Below, one piece after another: positions 17,342-26,972 of a DNA stretch of 62,693 bases. The stretch's first letter is position 1. Each line of letters starts with the position of its first letter. Source of the stretch: GCA-2697345 sp045565015 (lineage in GTDB: Bacteria > Pseudomonadota > Alphaproteobacteria > Rhodobacterales > Rhodobacteraceae); the NCBI GenBank assembly GCA_045565015.1, contig JBJLGD010000008.1:1-62693 (forward strand). Reading direction: 5' to 3'. Both the position numbers and the translations under genes were made by a program. The notes beneath the pieces were generated by a model. That model ran no database searches. It was not told where the DNA came from and saw only the letters and a program-made list of their open reading frames with translations.

Positions 17342-18022
17342 ATGTCTGTATCTTTGGTCTATTTCAAAATGCGAGCCTTGGCTGAAGCCCCACAGATGTT
17401 AATGAGAAGTGTGGGAATGAGCTATGATTACCAAATGTCTTGGGAGTATTATGATAACAGTTGGGTTGATATAAAATCTACGCTACCTTTTAAACAGTTA
17501 CCTGTGCTTATAATTGATGGAACTCACGTAATAAGCCAGAGCATCGCAATACTAAAATATATTGAGTATAAATCTGATTTGACATTAGAAGACCCGGTTG
17601 AGAAAGCAAAAAGTGACGCGATACTTCAGAGTGCTCAGGAGCTCTTTGCTCCATTAAACCCAACGATTAATTTTGCGGTTGGTAAAGATTTTTTCGACAA
17701 AAAATCGTCGATGATGCCAACATTAGTTTCACGCTTTGAAGATTTGGAAAGAGCATTAGTTACTAGTGGAAGAAAGTTTTTTATCGATGATACACCTCGA
17801 GCTGCAGAGTTTGCCACATTTCACCATCTTGATTTATCTAAGAAACTTGATAGTGAATTAATCACGAAATTCCCCAGATTAGAGGAGTTCCTAAAAGATT
17901 TAACTGATATTCCAGAAATTAAGGGCTATTTAGAAACGCGTCCTGAGTTGATTGGAGTAGCAGAAAAACCTCAACTAATAATCGCCGGTAAAGCTCACCC
18001 TACCGGTGTACAAAAAACGTAA
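17342..18022 (+). CDS. Glutathione S-transferase family protein
   Basis: 226 residues. The N-terminal thioredoxin-like domain (1-80) has the cis-proline in LPVLIIDG and the glutathione-binding ISQSIAILKYI stretch; an all-helical C-terminal domain (about 95-205) follows. The active-site Tyr/Ser region is YFKMRALAEAPQML, most like the sigma/alpha-type classes with a Tyr near residue 7. The substrate is unknown. It stands alone between two terminators and is probably its own transcript. Confidence 0.8.
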   Translation: MSVSLVYFKMRALAEAPQMLMRSVGMSYDYQMSWEYYDNSWVDIKSTLPFKQLPVLIIDGTHVISQSIAILKYIEYKSDLTLEDPVEKAKSDAILQSAQELFAPLNPTINFAVGKDFFDKKSSMMPTLVSRFEDLERALVTSGRKFFIDDTPRAAEFATFHHLDLSKKLDSELITKFPRLEEFLKDLTDIPEIKGYLETRPELIGVAEKPQLIIAGKAHPTGVQKT

Positions 18023-18100
18023 TTACTAGACCTGGAATTGTAATATAAGAATTAGAACTTTTATTTAACTACTTGAATTAATAAGTCTTAGGTTCAAATC

Positions 18101-18132
18101 AAAAAAGAGCCGCGTCGAAACGCGACTCTTTG
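18101..18132 (-). terminator. Intrinsic terminator of the Bax-inhibitor-like gene
   Basis: On the minus strand the RNA folds as AAAGAGUCGCGU, a UUCG tetraloop and ACGCGGCUCUUU, with one G-U pair, then a run of six U. On the plus strand the same site has a C-A mismatch, so it works mainly for the minus-strand gene just upstream of it. Confidence 0.8.
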
Positions 18133-18154
18133 AATTTCAATTTCTAGTTTTAAT

Positions 18155-18877
18155 TTAATTTCTGTTTCCCATAAATTGTAATAGAAACATGAACATATTT
18201 AAGAAATTTATATACAGGCTTAATGCTCCCATTATGGCAGACTTGGCTAACCATTCAGCATTTCCCATACGAGACATTTGAATATAATCATTCTTTATTC
18301 GTTGGGTGTCATATGCTGTTAAACCAGCAAAAATTAACACACCGAGAGAGGAAACAGCAAACTGTATCGCTGGGGAAGCCATGAAAATATTAACCACAGA
18401 GGCTACTATCAGTCCGATAACACCCATCATTAAAAATGAACCCCATGCGGAAATATCTTTTTTCGTAGTATAACCCCATATACTTAGGCCAGAGAAAGCT
18501 ATCGCTGTAACTAAAAAGGTTTGCGCGATGGACATACCGGTATAAACAGCGAAAATATAACTTATAGATAACCCCATTAACGCCGAAAACAACCAAAATA
18601 CTAATTGGGCTGTTGCAGCTGACAACCTATTTATACTCGCGCTAAGGCCAAAAACAACCGCTAACGGAGCGAACATAACCACCCATTTTAATGGTGATCC
18701 GAATATTACTGAAAGCATTGCATTGTTATTTCCAACTATATAAGCAACTCCACCGGTTATAAGCATTGCAATAGCCATTAAACTATAAGTTCTACTCATA
18801 TGTTTTTTAAGGCCTTCATCAATTGCTAGAGGTTTTGCTCCGGCTCCTGCTGTGCGAATTGTATCAAATTCCGCCAT
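18155..18877 (-). CDS. Bax inhibitor-1/YccA-family membrane protein
   Basis: 240-residue protein with seven hydrophobic helices and the family C-terminus (TAYDTQRIK, then LNMFMFLLQFMGNRN). BI-1 proteins are pH-gated calcium-leak channels or modulators of the FtsH/HflKC protease in bacteria. The ATG at 18877, with GGAG six bases upstream, starts at MAEFDTIRT, which is conserved in alphaproteobacterial members; the upstream frame adds 12 residues without support. Monocistronic with its own terminator. Confidence 0.9.
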   Translation of the reverse strand: MAEFDTIRTAGAGAKPLAIDEGLKKHMSRTYSLMAIAMLITGGVAYIVGNNNAMLSVIFGSPLKWVVMFAPLAVVFGLSASINRLSAATAQLVFWLFSALMGLSISYIFAVYTGMSIAQTFLVTAIAFSGLSIWGYTTKKDISAWGSFLMMGVIGLIVASVVNIFMASPAIQFAVSSLGVLIFAGLTAYDTQRIKNDYIQMSRMGNAEWLAKSAIMGALSLYINFLNMFMFLLQFMGNRN

Positions 18878-18990
18878 ATATTTTCTCCATCTAATTAAAC
18901 TAATTTGTGTCAAACACTACTTTGTAATCTTTATATGGTTAATTATAACAATAATTTCAAGAAAAAGAAATTTAAAAATTTGTAAATTTT

Positions 18991-19950
18991 TTAATTTATA
19001 ATTACCACCTTACCTGTTGATTTCCTAGTTCTTAGCTTTTCCAGACCATCTCCAGCGTTTTCTAAATTAAATGAATGACTAATATGGGGTGAAATCCTCT
19101 TATCTGTATGCCATTGGAATAGTTGATTTAAACTATCCGCAATGATGGTAGGTTTGAATCGCTGATAACCGCCCCAGTAAAAGCCTATTATATTAATGTT
19201 TTTTACTAATAAGTGATTTGCAGGTATTTGTGGGATGTCCCCACTCGCAAAACCAATAGTCAAAATTCTGGCCTCGGGATTGCTAGCCCTTAAAGCAGCT
19301 TTGAACTGTTCACCCCCTATTGGATCATAAACAACATCAGCTCCACCCAGGTCTTTGACAATGCTACGAATATCATCTTTCTCAGTATCAATTAAGTGAT
19401 CGGCACCGGCTTCCTTTACTACCGCCAATTTTTCTTGACCACGGGCAGCTGCTATAACATTTGCTCCAAGTAGTTTACCTATTTCGACAGCTGTTAATCC
19501 TACGCCGCCTCCGGCACCTAATACTAAAAGATTTTCTTTTGGTTGTAGTCTTGCTCGATAATCTAATGCTACATGGCTTGTGGAGTAAGCTACTTGAAAT
19601 GCTGAGGCTACCTCAAAAGACATTGTCTTGGGTATGACGACGCACAATTTGGCTGAGAATACACCAAACTCTGCTAACCCACCATTTCCACCAAAAACTG
19701 CAATTCGCGAACCAATAGCCGGTGACGTCACATCTGGACCAAGTTCAACTACCTCACCAGAGACCTCCATCCCCAAGGTAAATGGTACTGGTGGTAACTC
19801 TTGATAAGTACCTTTTAACATCAGAAGATCTGCAAAATTTAATCCACATGAGAAAATTTTAATTAAAACTTGTCCTGGTCCAGGCTTAGGTTTGGGAATG
19901 TCGACTAAAGCTGGAGGGTCACCAAACTTTATAACTTGTAAAGCTTTCAT
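18991..19950 (-). CDS. NADPH:quinone oxidoreductase-like protein (MDR family)
   Basis: 319 residues, zinc-free medium-chain reductase. The GroES-like half carries PGPGQVLIKIFSCGLNFAD and GMEVSGEVVELGPDV; the Rossmann half carries GAGGGVGLTAVEIGKLLG (about residues 143-160). The lack of zinc ligands and the ATGGGVG-like motif support a quinone oxidoreductase/enoyl reductase role with NADPH. Upstream 115 bases are divergent from the inositol-monophosphatase-like gene. Substrate unknown. Confidence 0.85.
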   Translation of the reverse strand: MKALQVIKFGDPPALVDIPKPKPGPGQVLIKIFSCGLNFADLLMLKGTYQELPPVPFTLGMEVSGEVVELGPDVTSPAIGSRIAVFGGNGGLAEFGVFSAKLCVVIPKTMSFEVASAFQVAYSTSHVALDYRARLQPKENLLVLGAGGGVGLTAVEIGKLLGANVIAAARGQEKLAVVKEAGADHLIDTEKDDIRSIVKDLGGADVVYDPIGGEQFKAALRASNPEARILTIGFASGDIPQIPANHLLVKNINIIGFYWGGYQRFKPTIIADSLNQLFQWHTDKRISPHISHSFNLENAGDGLEKLRTRKSTGKVVIIN

Positions 19951-20065
19951 AATAAAATTTGATCCTTTTTAATTACTTCTCTATTTAGGCTGATATATTT
20001 TAAAAGACAAAAGTACAATTTAAAGTATGTAGAATATAGAATGGGTATTTTAATAAAAAATAATT

Positions 20066-20863
20066 ATGAATAAAAAAGACAAAGATCAATTCATAAAGCT
20101 TTCTCATGCCTTAGCTGATGTTGCAAAAGTTCATACATTAAAATACTTTCGAATGGATTCGCTGTCTATCTACTCAAAAGAGGAACTTACTTTTGATCCA
20201 GTTACTATTGCAGATCGCCAAGCTGAAAAAGCTATGCGAGAGTTGATAGAATTAGAGCGGCCAGAAGATGGTATTTTAGGGGAGGAATATCCGTCAAAAA
20301 CTGGATCAACTGGTTATACTTGGGTTCTAGATCCAATTGACGGGACGCGTGGTTATATTTCTGGGGCTCCAACCTGGGGCACCCTGATAGCTCTAAACCG
20401 TAATGGTTTATCTATATATGGAGTTATTGATCAGCCTTACATTGGAGAGAGATTTTCCGGCGGGCTAGATGAGGCGATATTTAGAGGCCCCCTAGATAAT
20501 AAAAGCCTTAGTGTATCAAATGTTAAGGAATTCAGAGATGCTGTATTATTTTCAACATATCCGGAAATAGGTACAAGTGAGGAACTTAGAGGCTTTAAAC
20601 AAGTTGCTGAAAAATGCAAGTTGACCCGTTATGGTCTAGATTGTTATGCTTACGGTCTTCTGGCGATGGGATATATTGATATCGTTATTGAAGCAGGCTT
20701 AAAGCCTTATGATGTACAAGCACCCATAGCGGTGATAAAAGCTGCGGGAGGCAACGTTACTAATTGGACTGGAGGTCCAGCTGAATTGGGTGGAAGAGTC
20801 CTGGCTACAGGCAGCCTTGAACTTCATGAAAAAGCCGTGAATATTTTAAAACTAATTAGTTGA
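20066..20863 (+). CDS. HisN-type histidinol-phosphatase / inositol monophosphatase family
   Basis: 265 residues with the metal-dependent phosphatase motifs: E in GEEYPS (about 72-77), DPIDGTRGYISG (about 91-102) and, near the C-terminus, YDVQAPIAVIKAAGG. The sequence GTRGYISGAPTWG is characteristic of alphaproteobacterial HisN, which dephosphorylates L-histidinol phosphate. Inositol-1-phosphate or CysQ-like substrates remain possible. Its start has no strong Shine-Dalgarno. Lies alone, not in a his operon. Confidence 0.8.
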   Translation: MNKKDKDQFIKLSHALADVAKVHTLKYFRMDSLSIYSKEELTFDPVTIADRQAEKAMRELIELERPEDGILGEEYPSKTGSTGYTWVLDPIDGTRGYISGAPTWGTLIALNRNGLSIYGVIDQPYIGERFSGGLDEAIFRGPLDNKSLSVSNVKEFRDAVLFSTYPEIGTSEELRGFKQVAEKCKLTRYGLDCYAYGLLAMGYIDIVIEAGLKPYDVQAPIAVIKAAGGNVTNWTGGPAELGGRVLATGSLELHEKAVNILKLIS

Positions 20864-20893
20864 GAAAGTGTAAACTTAAAAGGTAACGGTTTG

Positions 20894-21928
20894 TTAGTTT
20901 TGAATTAAAGCAGCCTCCCACTCTTGTAAAAAATTAGTTTTTTTCAGTTTATCTAAAAATACCAGTAACCCTGAGTCCAGTCTTATGAGTTTTTTGTTGG
21001 CTAGCTTGGTAATTGCAGCATTATTAAGCGCCGGTAGCTTTGCTTTTTGATCCAACAATTTTTGGCCTTCGATACTATAAAGAAATTGCAGAAATTCTAT
21101 TCCAAGTCCTTTATTTTTTGAGGTCGTTGGGATTATAGCTGTCCTAAGAAGAATTTGAGTATAGTCTTCAAGAGTCACAATCTTAACGTTACTGTTAACT
21201 GGTAAAGTGGCGTTAGCATAGCTACCAAGTACATTATATGCTATTGCTAGGTCTCCGTTATCCACAGCGTTGATCATTTGAGAAGTGCAACAGTACAGCT
21301 TTGCCTTTAATCTACCCATTACTTCGGCTAATCTCCAGAACGTATCTGTTTGTCGCGCATCTTGAGTGGAAAACAAATACCCCGCACCGGAAACTCGTGG
21401 ATCGTATGTGCCTATGCGTTCCCTGAAGAGGTTGGGGTTGTTTCTGATTAATGAAAGGAGATCACGTCTAGTTTTGGGAGGTTTTAAATCTTTAAAGTCT
21501 TTCTTTGATATTAAAAGAACGACTGGTTCAAGTGCAAAACCAAAAACATTTGTTCTCCAGCGGGCCCAGATTGGAACTTTCGTTTTTATAGATCCGTCTA
21601 CTGTTTCAGTAAAACCATCATTTGCTAGTTTCATCTGTAGATCCATAGCAGATGAAATAACTACATCAAATTCCTGCTTATCAATGGCAATAGCGGTATA
21701 AATATCAGCAGTCGAAGCAGTTATATAATTGATTGACAGTTTTGGGTTTTTTTCTATGAAACCCATTATAACTGGTTTAAAACGTTCGCTATCCGTTGAG
21801 GATAAGATCTTTACAGTCGTCGATGGATGTCCGGAACCAAATGTTTCTTCAAATTCGATTTCGAGTGCGTGCACAACTGCAGGTTTAAGAATAAGAATTA
21901 GTAGACTGGAAAATATAAGATTGCGCAC
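20894..21928 (-). CDS. Periplasmic solute-binding protein, orphan, in a two-component operon
   Basis: 344 residues, starting at GTG 21928 after a strong GGAGGAGGAG site. Signal peptide (SSLLILILKPAVVHA), then a two-lobed type II binding-protein fold related to ABC iron/spermidine-type binding proteins (motifs GTYDPRVSGAGYLF and GDLAIAYNVLGSYA). It overlaps the histidine kinase gene by 31 bases and no ABC permease or ATPase is nearby, so it probably senses a ligand for the kinase instead of feeding a transporter. Opposite this operon lie the TctCBA genes. Confidence 0.75.
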   Translation of the reverse strand: MRNLIFSSLLILILKPAVVHALEIEFEETFGSGHPSTTVKILSSTDSERFKPVIMGFIEKNPKLSINYITASTADIYTAIAIDKQEFDVVISSAMDLQMKLANDGFTETVDGSIKTKVPIWARWRTNVFGFALEPVVLLISKKDFKDLKPPKTRRDLLSLIRNNPNLFRERIGTYDPRVSGAGYLFSTQDARQTDTFWRLAEVMGRLKAKLYCCTSQMINAVDNGDLAIAYNVLGSYANATLPVNSNVKIVTLEDYTQILLRTAIIPTTSKNKGLGIEFLQFLYSIEGQKLLDQKAKLPALNNAAITKLANKKLIRLDSGLLVFLDKLKKTNFLQEWEAALIQN

Positions 21929-23286
21929 GCTCCTCCTCCTTTGTTGTTTTTTAACTCTAGTTTCCCATCAAAGGCGCTACAAATTTCAGTAATAATAGCC
22001 AATCCTAATCCGGATCCTACAATATCATCCACGTTGCTTCCTCTTTTAAAGCGTTTGTGAAAACCCGCCATCTTAATTCCCTGTATACCTCTTCCTGAGT
22101 CGATGACTTTTATTATACCCAAGCTGCCAAGTTTTGTGAGTTCAACTCTAACTTGCTGTTCAGCACTTGAATATTTGATGGCATTATCAATTAGATTTCG
22201 CAGAGCAACTTCGAGTAGAATTCTATCAGCTAAAATTAATAATGGTGTTGATGATTCAATTTTTATATTGATTATTATGTCTTTGAGTTCGGCTGCGGGA
22301 CGAATGCCAGATACCACATGACCTATTACTGTTTCCAGATCAACTTTTTCATCATTAGCTTGTTCTGATCTATATAGGACTAGCGCATGATCAAGCAACT
22401 GTCCTGCGGATCGGATACTCTTATCAACAGATTCTATGATATTATGAAGATGTTCCCTATTATTAGTATCTGTTGACTTTCTAAGTGCTAGCTGAGTTTC
22501 AGACTTCACTAATGACAAGGGTGTTCTAATGTGGTGAGCTGCTTCAGCAATAAATGTTTCAGTTTGTCTTAGCGTTACCCTTAATCTTGAAATAAATATA
22601 TTTAAAGATGAAACTAGAGGGATTAACTCTAAAGGAGTTGGGTGTTTGACTGACCTTAAGTCGTGAGGCCCGCGCCGCTTAACAACATCAGCTAAAAAAT
22701 TAATTGGGCGAAGAAATGAGTTTGTCGTAAACAGCGCAACAAATAATGCAAACCCCAAAAAGCTGACTCCGATGATAGTCGCATTTCGTGAAATTTCCCG
22801 TAATATAGTTTTTTGGAAAAGTTGTGTCTGTGCCACAGTTACTCGCACTTTTTTTTCGTTACCGTTTATCAAAAAAACCTGTGTTGCAGTAGCCTGACGT
22901 AATTGGACTCCTCGATATGTTGAAGAATTGAAGTATGGGTTTTCTTGGTTTTGAGGTGTCGTCAAAACGTTTAAGTCTTCGTAACCGGTAAGAAAATTTC
23001 CATCAAGATCAACTCGGTAATATACTTTGTCTTCGCTAATTGCTCCAAGCATAGTAAAAATATTGTAGGGTAGGTTTATTTTTACGTTATTAGCGCTAGT
23101 CCGGGTTTCTTCTAAGATTGAAGTCACAGCAGTTCTTAGGAGTGCATCTTGGGTAGCTTGAACAGCTTGTTTGGTTGCATGTCGCATTGAGAAAAATAGA
23201 AGTATCGATACTATAATTGCGCACAAAACAAGAGGAATTAATAATCTCCATCTTAGGGAGAGTGACTTTGGAAAAAATATTTTCAC
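21898..23286 (-). CDS. Sensor histidine kinase, TctE-like
   Basis: 462 residues. TM1 lies about 13-34 and TM2 about 170-188, with a periplasmic sensor loop between them. A HAMP-like linker leads to the DHp domain with H251 in AEAAHHIRTPLSL, followed by the N-box LRNLIDNAIKYS and the G-boxes DSGRGI and GSGLGLAI. It should phosphorylate the response regulator encoded just before it. The gene overlaps its regulator by 4 bases and the binding-protein gene by 31 bases. Name assigned by order and neighbourhood with tctCBA. Confidence 0.88.
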   Translation of the reverse strand: MKIFFPKSLSLRWRLLIPLVLCAIIVSILLFFSMRHATKQAVQATQDALLRTAVTSILEETRTSANNVKINLPYNIFTMLGAISEDKVYYRVDLDGNFLTGYEDLNVLTTPQNQENPYFNSSTYRGVQLRQATATQVFLINGNEKKVRVTVAQTQLFQKTILREISRNATIIGVSFLGFALFVALFTTNSFLRPINFLADVVKRRGPHDLRSVKHPTPLELIPLVSSLNIFISRLRVTLRQTETFIAEAAHHIRTPLSLVKSETQLALRKSTDTNNREHLHNIIESVDKSIRSAGQLLDHALVLYRSEQANDEKVDLETVIGHVVSGIRPAAELKDIIINIKIESSTPLLILADRILLEVALRNLIDNAIKYSSAEQQVRVELTKLGSLGIIKVIDSGRGIQGIKMAGFHKRFKRGSNVDDIVGSGLGLAIITEICSAFDGKLELKNNKGGGACAILYFPVY

Positions 23287-23948
23287 GATGTATTCAACTT
23301 GTAACCGATACTACGCATTGTTTCGATACGGACTTTGCAACCTATTAGCTTTTTCCGGATCCTTCCAATATAAACTTCGATTGTATTTTCATTTACCGTT
23401 TCAGAGATATTGAAAAGCCGATCTGCCAGCTGTTCCTTAGTAAATATAATATTTGGAGCATTCATAAAGATTTCGAGTAGTCGTAACTCTCTATTCCGCA
23501 ATACGAAACTGCTATTTGAGGTTTGTAATTCTGCTGTCAATGGATCCAATATTATATCACTATACGCAAGCTTGGTTTGGCTGTGCCCACCATGGCGGCG
23601 TAAAACAGCCCGACATCTAGCTTCAAGCTCAATAATGTCGAACGGTTTTATGATATAATCATCCGCCCCAATATCTAAAAGATCGACTCTATCAGAAACT
23701 TCAGACCGTGCAGTCATAATAATAACTGGGACTGTAATTCTTTTACGTCTTAAATCGATTAGGAAAGATTGTCCGTCACCATCGGGCAGCATAATGTCGA
23801 GTAAGATGATGTCATAATGTGTAAGGGTTATTAATTCGGAAGCACTTTCGATCGTCGAGGCGATATCTGAATTATGACCTGTCAAAGTAAAATGATCTGA
23901 CAGAGATTTTGCTAACTTTGTTGTATCTTCGACAATTAAAATTTTCAA
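23283..23948 (-). CDS. Response regulator, OmpR family, TctD-like
   Basis: 221 residues: receiver domain with phosphoacceptor D51 (ILLDIMLPDGDG) and the conserved Lys in IKPFDIIELEARC, then a winged-helix DNA-binding domain (about 125-221) with the RIRKKL recognition region. It is divergent from tctC; the shared 108-base gap holds an 11-base-period direct repeat that would suit an OmpR-type dimer. It likely activates the tripartite transporter genes. Confidence 0.9.
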   Translation of the reverse strand: MKILIVEDTTKLAKSLSDHFTLTGHNSDIASTIESASELITLTHYDIILLDIMLPDGDGQSFLIDLRRKRITVPVIIMTARSEVSDRVDLLDIGADDYIIKPFDIIELEARCRAVLRRHGGHSQTKLAYSDIILDPLTAELQTSNSSFVLRNRELRLLEIFMNAPNIIFTKEQLADRLFNISETVNENTIEVYIGRIRKKLIGCKVRIETMRSIGYKLNTS

Positions 23949-23962
23949 AATTATTATTTCTC

Positions 23963-23983
23963 GTGTCAGGTTTGTGTCAGGTT
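23963..23983 (+). promoter_or_regulatory. Candidate TctD binding site (tandem direct repeat)
   Basis: GTGTCAGGTT occurs twice, at 23963-23972 and 23974-23983, with an 11-base period (one helical turn). It sits between the divergent response-regulator gene (start 23948) and tctC (start 24057). OmpR-family regulators bind such head-to-tail repeats. Binding is inferred. Confidence 0.5.
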
Positions 23984-24056
23984 ATAGATATAGACTATTG
24001 ATTCTACCCGTTTTGTCAAAGTCTAATGGGTTTTAATTTATTTGGAGGAAGATCTA

Positions 24057-25019
24057 ATGAAAATATTTTCAAAAATAGGCTATGCTACTATTTTTAGTTT
24101 AGGCATGGTTGGTCAATCAATGGCTGCAGAGTGTATTGCTCCTGCTAACCCTGGAGGGGGTTGGGACTTTACCTGTCGTAGCATAACAAAAATAATGTAT
24201 GACATAGGTGCTGTTGATGCCCCGATTCAAGTCACAAATATGGCTGGCGGGGGTGGTGGGCTAGCGTACACTCACGTTGTTAATGAACGCAACACTGATG
24301 ATAACCTAATTGTTGCTGCTTCTTCTGCAACAGCTACACGTCTTGCTCAAAATGCGTATTCTGGTATGACTTCTGATCAGGTGCGATTCTTGGGAGCAAT
24401 TGGTGCGGACCCTGGAGTTATTGTTGTGGCAAAAGACTCGCCTTTTCAAAATTTGAACGAGTTGCTAGATGCCGTTATTGCTGATCCATCTAAACATGCT
24501 TTTGCTGGAGGCTCAGCGGCAGGTGGTTTTGATCATCTTAAGGTATTGATGGCGCTTGGAAGAAAGGGATACACCGATATCTTTAAAGTAAAGTATATCG
24601 GAGTAGATGGTGATGCAGACGCTATCACACAGACCGTCGGTGGTTTCACCTCTGCTATGACTGGGGATATATCTGGAGTGGTTGGTTTTATTAAATCTGG
24701 AGATGTTAGGGTCCTTGCATCCTTTACAGACGAACGTATTCCTGGATTCGAAAGTATTCCAACAGCAAAAGAGCAAGGTATTGACGTGGTAGCAGTAAAC
24801 TGGCGTGGCCTTTATACTCCTAAAGGTGCTTCAGATGCTTCATATGCTAAATGGACAGAAGCCCTACGTAAAGTGGGAGCCTCTCAAGAATGGAAAGATG
24901 CTATGATGGCAAATGGGCTCGCACCCTTTAATAAAGTTGGGGATGACTTTCAAAGTTATTTAGCCCAAGTTATAGCTGAAGTGAAAACACTTTCCAAGGA
25001 ATTGGGAGTAATCAAATAA
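24057..25019 (+). CDS. tctC: TctC-family periplasmic substrate-binding protein
   Basis: 320-residue binding protein of a tripartite tricarboxylate transporter. Signal peptide to about residue 25 (GMVGQSMAAEC), then CIAPANPGGGWDFTCR, in which PGGGWD is the family's ligand-loop signature. The ATG at 24057 follows GGAGGA at a good distance; the TTG at 24042 would overlap the ribosome-binding site. Stop and next ATG overlap by one base. Substrates of this family include citrate and other di- or tricarboxylates; the actual ligand is unknown. Confidence 0.92.
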   Translation: MKIFSKIGYATIFSLGMVGQSMAAECIAPANPGGGWDFTCRSITKIMYDIGAVDAPIQVTNMAGGGGGLAYTHVVNERNTDDNLIVAASSATATRLAQNAYSGMTSDQVRFLGAIGADPGVIVVAKDSPFQNLNELLDAVIADPSKHAFAGGSAAGGFDHLKVLMALGRKGYTDIFKVKYIGVDGDADAITQTVGGFTSAMTGDISGVVGFIKSGDVRVLASFTDERIPGFESIPTAKEQGIDVVAVNWRGLYTPKGASDASYAKWTEALRKVGASQEWKDAMMANGLAPFNKVGDDFQSYLAQVIAEVKTLSKELGVIK

Positions 25020-25456
25020 TGTCAGACCGAATTTTCGGTCTGATAATAGCTGTTGTAGCGTTAGCATTTTTTGCTAGCGCTACGCAGTTAGAAAAACCTT
25101 TTTTTGCTGACCCAGTAGGACCAAAGTTATTTCCATATCTGATCTCTGGTGCTGCTTTTTTAGCTGCTATATCCATTATTTACTCTCCTGATGTAGAACC
25201 AGCATGGCCAAGATTCACGATGTTAACTAGATTAGGAATGGCAGTGGTTGTACTTATTCTTTATGCTTATCTGTTAAAACCTTTAGGTTTTATTTTGCCG
25301 ACAATCTTAGCCTCTAGTATTTTATCTTATCAAATAAATCCGAGGGCGATAAAGTCTTTTATAACGGGAATATCTCTATCCATCATCTTATTTGTTATAT
25401 TCAAATATGGATTGGGTTTAGGGTTATTTGCTTTCCCCAAGTTTTTGTGGAGTTAA
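25019..25456 (+). CDS. tctB: TctB-family small membrane subunit
   Basis: 145 residues with four hydrophobic helices, the poorly conserved small membrane partner of TctA. Identified by position between tctC and tctA, by length and by the GPKLFPYLIS motif after the first helix. It shares one base with tctC and is followed by tctA after 6 bases. No catalytic residues are expected. Confidence 0.88.
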   Translation: MSDRIFGLIIAVVALAFFASATQLEKPFFADPVGPKLFPYLISGAAFLAAISIIYSPDVEPAWPRFTMLTRLGMAVVVLILYAYLLKPLGFILPTILASSILSYQINPRAIKSFITGISLSIILFVIFKYGLGLGLFAFPKFLWS

Positions 25457-25462
25457 TCTAAA

Positions 25463-26968
25463 ATGGATTTACTATCTAATCTTGCTCTTGGTTTTTCGGT
25501 GGCACTAACACCTATCTCGCTTTCTTTGGCAGTAGTAGGTTGCATCCTTGGTACGATGATAGGGGCTTTGCCTGGGTTGGGTCCGTCAAATGGAGTAGCA
25601 ATTCTAATACCTTTATCATTTTCTTTAAATCTAGATGCGACCCAAGCGCTAGTCTTAATGACTAGTGTTTATTATGGTGCAATGTATGGCGGACGAATAT
25701 CTTCTATTCTTTTGAATATTCCAGGGGATGAGCCTGCTATGATGACTACACTCGATGGTTATCCTTTAGCAAAACAGGGTAGAGCAGGTGATGCACTTGT
25801 TCTATCTGGTGTTGCATCTTTTGTAGGGGCTTTTTTGGCAACTGTTGGATTAATGATATTGGCACCCATGCTCGCACAGGTTGCTTTTATGTTTGGGCCA
25901 GCGGAATATTTTGCACTCTATATGCTAGCGTTTTGTACCTTAGGTGGAATTGGTTCAAGAAATCAGGCAAAAGCAGCAGTTGCCGTTTGTTTAGGACTGG
26001 GAATAGCCATGATCGGTGTTGATAATTCCACAGGCTTAACACGGTTTACAGGAGGAAATTTGCATTTATTTGATGGTATCGATTTCTTAGTGGCAATCGT
26101 TGGTCTGTTCGCCGTAACGGAGGTTTTTATATTTATTGAAAGCCACGGTAAAGAGACTGCAATAGGTGTTAAATTAGAGAAAATTACAATCCCGATTAAG
26201 GATATAGTTTACACACGTTGGACAATGTTAAGGTCCACCATGATTGGATTTATCGCGGGTTTACTTCCTGGTGCGGGTGCTTCATTAGGAAGTTTTCTTG
26301 CCTATATGGCTGAAAAAAGTATGGCAAAAGATAAAAATAAGTTTGGAAAGGGTGACGTTAGAGGTATAGCAGCTCCAGAAGCAGGAAATAATGCGGCGGC
26401 GGGTGGCGCTTTGGTACCTATGCTCACACTTGGTGTCCCCGGTTCTGGTACTACTGCGGTTCTTCTTGCCTTATTAATGACGTTAAATATTACGCCGGGA
26501 CCTCTTCTTTTCACTGAAAGACCCGAAGTGGTCTGGGGATTAATATCAGCCTTATTGATAGCAAATGTTGTATTGTTGATATTAAACGTACCTTTAGTAA
26601 AGGTATTTAGCCGCATTTTACAGGTTCCACCGTCAGTTTTGCTCCCTGCGGTTACGATGATATCTTTTGTGGGTATTTATTCACTTTCTGGTAGTTATTT
26701 TGATTTATTGCTAATGATAGGGTTTGGTATACTTGGTTATATTTTGCGAAAAGTGGATGTACCAGCTGTTCCAGTAATATTAGGCATACTCTTAGGTGGG
26801 CATATGGAAGTAAGTTTAAGGAGAGCCATGGTGCTCTCAGATGGGGATTGGACATATCTTATTTCGTCACCAATTTCCATCGGTTTGTGGGTTGCGGCAA
26901 TCGTTGGCTTTATTGCGCCGATCTTTTTACGAGGGTTTTTGACGAAACCTGAGCGCCATTCAAATTAA
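25463..26968 (+). CDS. tctA: TctA-family large permease
   Basis: 501-residue permease with about a dozen membrane segments. Signature motifs: GALPGLGPSNGVAILIPL (about 35-52), the related GLLPGAGASLGSFLAYM in the second repeat, and LGVPGSGTTAVLLALL. These mark the two inverted repeats of TctA. It transports the ligand delivered by TctC, driven by an ion gradient. It is followed after 4 bases by an AtuA-like gene, so all five genes tctC to DUF4387 are likely one operon. Confidence 0.95.
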   Translation: MDLLSNLALGFSVALTPISLSLAVVGCILGTMIGALPGLGPSNGVAILIPLSFSLNLDATQALVLMTSVYYGAMYGGRISSILLNIPGDEPAMMTTLDGYPLAKQGRAGDALVLSGVASFVGAFLATVGLMILAPMLAQVAFMFGPAEYFALYMLAFCTLGGIGSRNQAKAAVAVCLGLGIAMIGVDNSTGLTRFTGGNLHLFDGIDFLVAIVGLFAVTEVFIFIESHGKETAIGVKLEKITIPIKDIVYTRWTMLRSTMIGFIAGLLPGAGASLGSFLAYMAEKSMAKDKNKFGKGDVRGIAAPEAGNNAAAGGALVPMLTLGVPGSGTTAVLLALLMTLNITPGPLLFTERPEVVWGLISALLIANVVLLILNVPLVKVFSRILQVPPSVLLPAVTMISFVGIYSLSGSYFDLLLMIGFGILGYILRKVDVPAVPVILGILLGGHMEVSLRRAMVLSDGDWTYLISSPISIGLWVAAIVGFIAPIFLRGFLTKPERHSN

Positions 26969-26972
26969 AAAT

